A DNA stretch of 64,000 nucleotides, from NCBI GenBank assembly GCA_027493405.1, contig JAOSKV010000001.1, forward strand, positions 870,855 through 934,854, read 5' to 3'. Origin of the DNA: FEB-22 sp003105195. Lineage in GTDB: Bacteria; Pseudomonadota; Alphaproteobacteria; Rhizobiales; Xanthobacteraceae. Below, piece by piece: positions 57,096 through 64,000 of this stretch (positions are counted from its first letter, which is position 1; every line of letters starts with the position of its first letter). Under the pieces are notes generated by a model that searched no databases, had not been told where the DNA came from, and saw only the letters and a list, made by a program, of their open reading frames with translations. The translations under genes and the position numbers were made by a program.

Positions 57096-57125
57096 GCCGA
57101 ACCTCGCCTCGCCGAACCTCGCCTC
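57096..57125. repeat. 15-bp perfect tandem duplication
   Basis: GCCGAACCTCGCCTC occurs twice in a row (57096-57110 and 57111-57125), directly beside the 57069-57095 hairpin, in the non-coding gap between the convergent epimerase and merR genes. Confidence 0.7.
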
Positions 57126-57163
57126 GGCGGACCGGCGATCGGCGGACGAATGACGTTTCGGCC

Positions 57164-57826
57164 TCACGCCTCCGCCAGCGCCGCATCGATGAGCTTGCGG
57201 CATTCCGCCAGCTCCTCGAGCACCGCCTTCAGCCGCTGCACGTCGTCGCGCAAGAGCGTCGGCGGTTGGACCGGCGGCGCCGGCGGCGCGCGCCGCGCGA
57301 CCTCGACCGGGGGCGCGCCGCGGGGCGCGGCGGGCGGCGCGGGGCGCGGCTCGGGCGCGGGCGCCGCCGCAAGGCCGGGCTCGACGCGCTCGGTGTCCTC
57401 TTCGTCGTCCCCGGTGGTCTCGCCGCCGCGCGACGGGATCAGGCCGAACAGGCGCCGCGTCTCGCCCTCGCCGCGCTTGCCGGGCAGCGGCCGCGCGAGT
57501 TCCGCCTCGTGCTCGCCGGCCTGGTCGGCCGCGGCGCGCGCCGGCTGTGGCGCGCCCGCCTGCCAGACGTTCTGCACGAACTTGACGCCGTGGTCCTTGA
57601 GGATGCGCTGCACGCCGCGGATCGTGTAGCCCTCGCCATAGAGCAGATGGCGGATGCCGCGCAGCAGGTCGACGTCGTCCGGGCGGTAGTAGCGACGGCC
57701 GCCGCCGCGCTTCATCGGCTTGATCTGCTGGAAGCGCGTCTCCCAGAAGCGCAGCACGTGCTGCGGCAGGTCGAGCTCCTCGGCGACCTCGCTGATGGTG
57801 CGGAACGCGTCGGGCGCCTTATCCAT
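57164..57826 (-). CDS. MerR family transcriptional regulator
   Basis: DNA-binding regulator of 220 residues. The N-terminal MerR winged helix reads FRTISEVAEELDLPQHVLRFWETRFQQIKPMKR (in pieces), then GGRRYYRPDDVDLLRGIRHLLYGEGYTIRGVQRIL. The rest is a long Ala/Pro-rich linker ending in a short coiled-coil, VQRLKAVLEELAECRKLIDAAL. No effector-binding domain or metal cysteines are visible. It follows ihfA in the conserved alphaproteobacterial order plsX-fabH-ihfA-merR, about 23 bases downstream. The target genes are unknown. Confidence 0.92.
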   Translation of the reverse strand: MDKAPDAFRTISEVAEELDLPQHVLRFWETRFQQIKPMKRGGGRRYYRPDDVDLLRGIRHLLYGEGYTIRGVQRILKDHGVKFVQNVWQAGAPQPARAAADQAGEHEAELARPLPGKRGEGETRRLFGLIPSRGGETTGDDEEDTERVEPGLAAAPAPEPRPAPPAAPRGAPPVEVARRAPPAPPVQPPTLLRDDVQRLKAVLEELAECRKLIDAALAEA

Positions 57827-57849
57827 CGCGACCTCCCGTGGCGTGCCGC

Positions 57850-58161
57850 TCAGGTGCCGGCTCCATCCGCCCCCGAATTGATCCGCTGCTTGAGGATCGC
57901 CGACGGCTTGAACACCATCACGCGCCGCGGCGAGATCGGAACTTCCTTGCCGGTCTTGGGGTTGCGGCCGGTCCGCTGCCCCTTGCTGCGGACCACGAAG
58001 GACCCGAAGGAGGAGAGCTTCACGGTCTCGCCCCGCTCGAGGCAATCGGTAATCTCTTGCAGCACCGACTCCACCAGGGCGGCGGATTCGGTGCGCGAGA
58101 GGCCCACCTTCTGATAGACCGCTTCGCACAGATCCGCGCGTGTTACCGTCTTGCCAGCCAT
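57850..58161 (-). CDS. ihfA: integration host factor subunit alpha
   Basis: DNA-bending HU/IHF-family protein, 103 residues. The sequence VTRADLCEAVYQKVGLSRTESAALVESVL, the arm region RSKGQRTGRNPKTGKEVPI with the intercalating proline, and RRVMVFKPSAILKQRI match IhfA. IHF heterodimers assist sigma-54 promoters (such as the glnBA promoter in this window), recombination and replication. It is encoded between fabH and merR on the same strand. Confidence 0.96.
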   Translation of the reverse strand: MAGKTVTRADLCEAVYQKVGLSRTESAALVESVLQEITDCLERGETVKLSSFGSFVVRSKGQRTGRNPKTGKEVPISPRRVMVFKPSAILKQRINSGADGAGT

Positions 58162-58269
58162 CGCCCGACCCCGCTCCCGGCGATCAATCTATCCTCATGA
58201 ATTTTCGACGATATTCACATGTTGTCGCAGGGTCAATGACTCCGCAACGTTAGATTTCTTCGCCGCTCC

Positions 58270-59247
58270 CTACCAGCGCAGCAGCGCCGCCCCCCAGGTG
58301 AAGCCCCCGCCCATCGCCTCCAAGAGCACGAGATCGCCCGTTTTGATCCGTCCGTCGGCCCGCGCGACCGCCAAAGCGAGCGGAATCGAGGCCGCCGAGG
58401 TGTTTCCGTGCCGGTCGACCGTGGTCACGACCTTCTCGGGGGCGATGTGGAGCTTGTGGGCCGAGCCGTCGATGATCCGCTTGTTGGCCTGGTGCGGCAC
58501 GAACCAGTCGATGTCGTCCGTCGTGTAGCCCGACTCGCCGAGCACGTCGGTGACCACCCCGGAGATCATGCCCACGGCGTGCCGGAACACCTCCCGGCCC
58601 TCCATCCGCAGGTGTCCGACCGTCCCGGTCGAGGACGGCCCGCCGTCCACATAGAGCTTCATCTTGTGGCGACCGTCGGAGCGCAGCTGCGAGCCGAGCA
58701 GGCCGCGGTCGTCGCGGGCTCCGGGCTGCTGCTGCGCCTCCAGCACCAGCGCACCGGCGCCGTCGCCGAACAGCACGCAAGTTCCGCGGTCGGTCCAGTC
58801 GAGGATGCGCGAGAAGGTCTCGGCGCCGATTACCAGCGCGCGCTTGTGGTTGCCGGCGCGCAGGAGCCCGTCGGCGGTCGCGAGCGCGTAGACGAAGCCG
58901 GTGCACACCGCCTGCAGGTCGAAGGCCGCGCCGTGATGGATGCCGAGCGCGTCCTGCACCGAGACCGCGGTCGCCGGAAAGGTGTTGTCGGGCGTCGAGG
59001 TCGCGAGCACGATCAGGTCGATCGCCTGCGCGTCGAGCCCGGCATCCGCCAGCGCGGCGCGCGCGGCCGCGAGCGCGAGGTCGGAGGTGAGCTCGCCCTC
59101 GGCCGCGATGTGGCGCGCGCGGATGCCGGTGCGCTGCACGATCCACTCGTCGGTGGTGTCGACCATCCGCGAGAGGTCGTCGTTGGTCAGGATGCGGCGC
59201 GGCAGATAGCTGCCGCAGCCGAGCACGACGGAACGGGTGACGGTCAC
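58270..59247 (-). CDS. fabH: 3-oxoacyl-ACP synthase III (FabH)
   Basis: Starts type II fatty-acid synthesis by condensing acetyl-CoA (or another primer) with malonyl-ACP. The 325 residues contain the catalytic triad Cys115 (LQAVCTGFVYAL), His252 (VPHQANKRI) and Asn282 (HGNTSAAS). The N-terminal TTDEWIVQRTGIRARHIA and GAGALVLEA are typical. It starts at 59247, overlapping the plsX stop by four bases (ATGA), so the two are translationally coupled. Confidence 0.97.
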   Translation of the reverse strand: MTVTRSVVLGCGSYLPRRILTNDDLSRMVDTTDEWIVQRTGIRARHIAAEGELTSDLALAAARAALADAGLDAQAIDLIVLATSTPDNTFPATAVSVQDALGIHHGAAFDLQAVCTGFVYALATADGLLRAGNHKRALVIGAETFSRILDWTDRGTCVLFGDGAGALVLEAQQQPGARDDRGLLGSQLRSDGRHKMKLYVDGGPSSTGTVGHLRMEGREVFRHAVGMISGVVTDVLGESGYTTDDIDWFVPHQANKRIIDGSAHKLHIAPEKVVTTVDRHGNTSAASIPLALAVARADGRIKTGDLVLLEAMGGGFTWGAALLRW

Positions 59248-60305
59248 GAAATGGCCTCGCCGACCTTGCTCGATCCGAGGTCCGTGCGGGCGTGACGAAT
59301 GAGCGTGTGGCTGATCTTGGACATCAGCTCGTAACGAACCATGTCGTAGCCGACGTCGACCGCCGCCGCGAAGCCCTCGGCGTCGGTGCCGCCGTGGCTC
59401 TTGATCACGACACCGTTGAGGCCGAGGAACACGCCGCCGTTCACCTTGCGCGGATCCATCTTGTCGCGCAGCGTCTGCAGCGCCTTGCGCGCCAGCAGGT
59501 AGCCGAGCTGCGCCTGCAGCGTGCGCGAGAACGCGGCGCGCAGATACTCCGCGATCTGGCGCGCCGTGCCCTCGGCAGCCTTGAGCGCGATATTCCCGGC
59601 GAATCCTTCCGTCACCACCACGTCCACCGTACCCTTGCCAATGTCGTCACCCTCCACGAATCCCAGATAGTCGAGGAATGGCAGGTTGGCGTCGCGCAGG
59701 ATCGCGCCTGCCTCCTTCACCTCCTCCAGCCCCTTCACCTCCTCGACGCCGATGTTGAGCAGGCCGACGGTGGGCCGCTCCAGATCGAACAGCACCCGCG
59801 CCATGGCGCTGCCCATGACGGCGAGGTCGACCAGATGCTCGACATCCGCGCCGATCGAGGCGCCGACGTCGAGCACGATCGATTCCCCGCGCAACGTCGG
59901 CCACAGCGCCGCGATCGCGGGCCGCTCGATGCCCGCCATGGTGCGCAGGTTGAACTTTGCCATGGCCATCAGCGCGCCGGTGTTGCCGGCCGAGACCGCG
60001 ACGTCCGCCTCGCCCTTCTTCACCGCGTCGATCGCGAGCCACATCGACGACTTCCAGCGCCCCTGGCGCAGGGCCTGGCTCGGCTTGGCGTCCATCTTCA
60101 CGGCCACATCGGTATGGACGATCTGCGCCGCCGCCGCGAGCCGCGGGCGCTGCACGACCAGCGGCTCCAGCACGACCTTGTCGCCGAACAGGACGAACGC
60201 GATGTCCGGGTGCCGCTCCAGCGCGAGCTCCGCGCCCGGCACGACGACAGAGGGGCCGTTGTCGCCCCCCATGGCATCCAGCGCGATCCGGACTTTTTGC
60301 GGCAT
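59244..60305 (-). CDS. plsX: phosphate acyltransferase PlsX
   Basis: Converts acyl-ACP to acyl-phosphate, feeding PlsY in phospholipid synthesis. The 353 residues include KVRIALDAMGGDNGPSVVVPGA at the N-terminus, AVSAGNTGALMAMAKFNLRT, IGADVEHLVDLAVMGSAMA, LPFLDYLGFVEGDDIGKG, VVTEGFAGNIALKAAEGTA and the C-terminal FLGLNGVVIKSHGGTDAEGFAAAV. All are standard PlsX blocks. It lies downstream of the yceD-like gene, with a 123-base gap, and directly upstream of fabH. Confidence 0.97.
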   Translation of the reverse strand: MPQKVRIALDAMGGDNGPSVVVPGAELALERHPDIAFVLFGDKVVLEPLVVQRPRLAAAAQIVHTDVAVKMDAKPSQALRQGRWKSSMWLAIDAVKKGEADVAVSAGNTGALMAMAKFNLRTMAGIERPAIAALWPTLRGESIVLDVGASIGADVEHLVDLAVMGSAMARVLFDLERPTVGLLNIGVEEVKGLEEVKEAGAILRDANLPFLDYLGFVEGDDIGKGTVDVVVTEGFAGNIALKAAEGTARQIAEYLRAAFSRTLQAQLGYLLARKALQTLRDKMDPRKVNGGVFLGLNGVVIKSHGGTDAEGFAAAVDVGYDMVRYELMSKISHTLIRHARTDLGSSKVGEAIS

Positions 60306-60428
60306 GCTCCAACCAGGGGGATGACGGCGCGCTGGCCGAAGATCTTCCGGCGCGAGGCCGGCCGCGAGCCCGCGACAATACCGCGTCGGTCGCCCAACTC
60401 AAACGTCCCGTAGCGGCATCTCCTCGCC

Positions 60429-60949
60429 CTAGTCCTTGACATTTCCCCCTTCTTCTTCAGCGCCGCCAGCGCTGCGAAGGGGTGGACCGCGGCCTCGCCG
60501 CTTTGCGGCGCAGCGAAGACGGCGCCCGGCTTGCGCGGATAGGGATCGACTCCGAGGATCAGGAATTCGGTGGCGAGCGCGCCGAGGTCGACGGTGCCGT
60601 CGACCAGCGCATCGACGGCCTGGACCGCGCGCTCTCCGTCCTCCTCGGGGATCGTCGCCCCCGGCGAGAACGTCAGGTCGACCGCCTCCTCGACCCGATT
60701 CGTCAGCGGCTCCAGGGTGACGACGCAGGTCTGCCGGACCGTCGCGACGACCCGGCCCGTCACCTTCAGCCCGTCGCTGCCCTCGCGCGCGAGGTCGAAG
60801 GTCGCGACGATGCGCTCGATGCCCTCGACGCCGGCGAGCTTCGCCAAAGCTTCGCGCGTCGCCGCATCCGCCTCGATCTCCACGTGGCGCCCCGCCTCGG
60901 GGACCTCCTCGAGGCGCACCGGCAGCCTCCAGGGCCGCTCGCTCGACAT
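60429..60949 (-). CDS. yceD: DUF177/YceD family protein, with a one-base frameshift near the C-terminus
   Basis: DUF177 proteins are usually encoded next to plsX or rpmF; in bacteria they have been linked to ribosomal RNA metabolism. From the ATG at 60949 (MSSERPWRLPVRLEEVP) it reads VRQTCVVTLEPLTNRVEEAVDLTF, with the family's typical middle, and EFLILGVDPYPRKPGAVF. As sequenced, the frame misses its stop and runs on across the plsX region. Adding one base to the five-C run at 60445-60449 restores the ending ALKKKGGNVKD and a stop at 60429, giving 173 residues. I treat this as a likely sequencing error. Confidence 0.85.
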
Positions 60950-60960
60950 CCTCTGCTCCC

Positions 60961-61518
60961 TCAGCACGCCGCCACGCGCGGCGCGGCGGCCGGCGCAATC
61001 GCGCCCGGATCCGGGAACGGCGCCGGCCCCGTCGCGAGCCAGCCCTCGTCGCCCGCGAGCCGGCGCTCGGCCTCGCGCACATAGGCGGCGAGCCGCGCCG
61101 CATCGCCGCGGTCCGCGCCCGAAAAGACATTGCGGCCGAGGGTCGCGATCAGCTCCCCTTCGTCGTCCGCCGCGAGCGCGCGGTCGTAGGCCGCCGCGCG
61201 CCCGTAGAAGGCCTCGCCGAATTCGCGCATCTGCCGCGGCACCGCCAGGTCCCCGACTCCCATCTCCCGCAGGTTGCCGTCCATGTCCCGGCAGAAGGCG
61301 TCGAACACCTCCTGACCGAGCCCGCCGAACCCTTCCGGGGCCGCGCGCAGCCGGCGCAGCACCAGGACCGCGTGCAGCACCACCATGTCGAAACGGCCCG
61401 CGACCGTGTCCGCCACGCCATAATCGGCGTAGAATGCCGGACGCCGCGCTTGCGCCACGATCGCGCCATAGAGGGCGTCGATCTTGGCTGCCTGCCGTCG
61501 CCGGCGGAAGGGGAACAT
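60961..61518 (-). CDS. ubiquinol-cytochrome c chaperone family protein (CBP3-like)
   Basis: Bacterial relative of mitochondrial CBP3, which helps assemble cytochrome b of the bc1 complex. The 185 residues begin MFPFRRRRQAAKIDALYGAI at 61518. The domain includes ARRPAFYADYGVADTVAGRFDMVVLHAVLVLRRL (in pieces) and FDAFCRDMDGNLREMGVGDLAVPRQMREFGEAFYGR, the diagnostic block. The open frame extends to 61617 without conserved residues. It is 11 bases upstream of the yceD-like gene on the same strand and divergent from bamE, a common alphaproteobacterial arrangement. Confidence 0.92.
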   Translation of the reverse strand: MFPFRRRRQAAKIDALYGAIVAQARRPAFYADYGVADTVAGRFDMVVLHAVLVLRRLRAAPEGFGGLGQEVFDAFCRDMDGNLREMGVGDLAVPRQMREFGEAFYGRAAAYDRALAADDEGELIATLGRNVFSGADRGDAARLAAYVREAERRLAGDEGWLATGPAPFPDPGAIAPAAAPRVAAC

Positions 61519-61629
61519 CGCGCTCGTCCGGATCGTCGGGCCCGACCGGGCCGGATTGCATTTCGGGGTGCAGCCGGGTACGTCAACCGCGCCCGCCATG
61601 CAAGCGTGACCAGTCACAGGGCCTTTGCA

Positions 61630-62067
61630 ATGACCACTCGCCGCAAGGCTCGACGGATCGCAGGCGCCGCGGCGGCGCTGTCGCTTGCATTGCTCGTATC
61701 AGGATGTATCACGCAGACCTACAACCGCGGCTACATTCTGCAGGAGGGGGCACTCGAGCAGATTCCCCTCGGCGCGCCTCAAGAGCAGGTCCTGATCGTG
61801 CTCGGCACGCCCTCGACCGTGGCCACCGTGCGTGGCGAGGTATTTTACTACATCTCGCAGCGCACCGAGCAGACCTCCTTCATGCCCGAGCGGGTGGTCG
61901 ACCAGCGGGTGATCGCGGTCTATTTCGACAAGGACCGTCGCGTCGAGCGCCTCGCCGACTACGGCGTGAAGGACGGCAAGGTGTTCGATTTCATCAGCCG
62001 CACGACCCCCACCAGCGGCGCCGAGCTCTCGCTGCTCGGCTCCATCTTCCGCATCATCGGCCGCTGA
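61630..62067 (+). CDS. bamE: outer membrane protein assembly factor BamE (SmpA/OmlA family lipoprotein)
   Basis: Outer-membrane lipoprotein of the BAM complex that folds beta-barrel proteins. The 145-residue precursor has a signal ending in the lipobox LVSGC. The SmpA/OmlA domain reads NRGYILQEGALEQIPLGAPQEQVLIVLGTPS with GEVFYYISQRTEQTSFMPERVVDQRVIAVYFD, close to other alphaproteobacterial BamE proteins. The ATG at 61630 follows directly after the divergent CBP3-like gene. Confidence 0.92.
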   Translation: MTTRRKARRIAGAAAALSLALLVSGCITQTYNRGYILQEGALEQIPLGAPQEQVLIVLGTPSTVATVRGEVFYYISQRTEQTSFMPERVVDQRVIAVYFDKDRRVERLADYGVKDGKVFDFISRTTPTSGAELSLLGSIFRIIGR

Positions 62068-62128
62068 CCCGGGCCACGCGTCGGGAGCCGAGGCGCGGCA
62101 CGGCCGCGCCCGGTGCGGCGCATAAAGA

Positions 62129-62152
62129 ACCCCGCGGCTTGCGCCGCGGGGT
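62129..62152 (-). terminator. intrinsic terminator between bamE and hppA
   Basis: ACCCCGCGGC (62129-62138) pairs perfectly with GCCGCGGGGT (62143-62152) around TTGC. On the minus strand the stem is followed by TCTTTAT, so it fits best as the hppA terminator, 40 bases past its stop; bamE transcripts converge on it as well. Confidence 0.7.
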
Positions 62153-62191
62153 CGATGGCAGGCGTGGCGGCGCGGGCGCCGCCGCGCGCGA

Positions 62192-64000
<1,809 letters not shown>

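Overview
The window is a high-GC stretch of an alphaproteobacterial chromosome, most likely from the Hyphomicrobiales (Rhizobiales). This rests on gene order and family composition: tig-clpP-clpX-lon, glnB-glnA behind a sigma-54 promoter, plsX-fabH-ihfA-merR next to a DUF177/YceD gene, a CBP3-type cytochrome bc1 chaperone, and ctaA divergent from a DUF2842 gene. No species can be named from the sequence alone.

Layout. 1-4.4 kb: protein quality control (lon start, clpX, clpP, tig) and a tRNA-Leu. 4.6-9.8 kb: an exported multicopper oxidase, the bifunctional NAD(P)HX repair enzyme, and glnBA. 9.8-12.4 kb: a badly frame-broken family 39 glycosyltransferase and a small membrane protein. 12.5-22.1 kb: a PhoX-type phosphatase, a diguanylate cyclase, rplM-rpsI, a thioesterase, an enoyl-CoA hydratase-like gene, a CoA-binding protein, an O-acetylhomoserine sulfhydrylase, heme A synthase and a DUF2842 protein. 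22.1-31.5 kb: an exopolysaccharide locus (deacetylase, GNAT, GumC/Wzz-like, Wza-like, glycosyltransferase, priming transferase, O-antigen-ligase-like polymerase), ending at a tRNA-Pro. 31.8-56.9 kb: an accessory catabolic block. 57.1-64 kb: core genes again (merR, ihfA, fabH, plsX, yceD, CBP3-like, bamE-like, and hppA running off the end).

The catabolic block is the most interesting part. Nineteen genes on the minus strand run almost without gaps from an acyl-CoA dehydrogenase pair, through an IclR regulator, a MeaB-type G3E GTPase, separate large and small subunits of a coenzyme-B12 acyl-CoA mutase, a thiolase with a DUF35 partner, an acyl-CoA synthetase, an MmgE/PrpD protein and a complete Liv-type ABC importer, to hydantoinase A/B subunits, a dienoyl-CoA-reductase-like flavoprotein and an SDR. 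A divergent trio (HpcH/HpaI aldolase, enoyl-CoA hydratase, epimerase) shares the regulatory region. This looks like a self-contained import, CoA-activation, oxidation and carbon-skeleton-rearrangement pathway for an unidentified carboxylic acid. The mutase has an unusual active-site signature.

Quality warning. Several otherwise intact genes (glnA, phoX, yceD, prpD, the GT39 gene, the polysaccharide deacetylase, the end of an enoyl-CoA hydratase) carry frame breaks, several of them in or beside short G/C runs. One 80-base stretch inside the deacetylase is nearly pure G/C with an 18-G run. Most of these breaks are probably base-calling or assembly errors rather than real pseudogenes.
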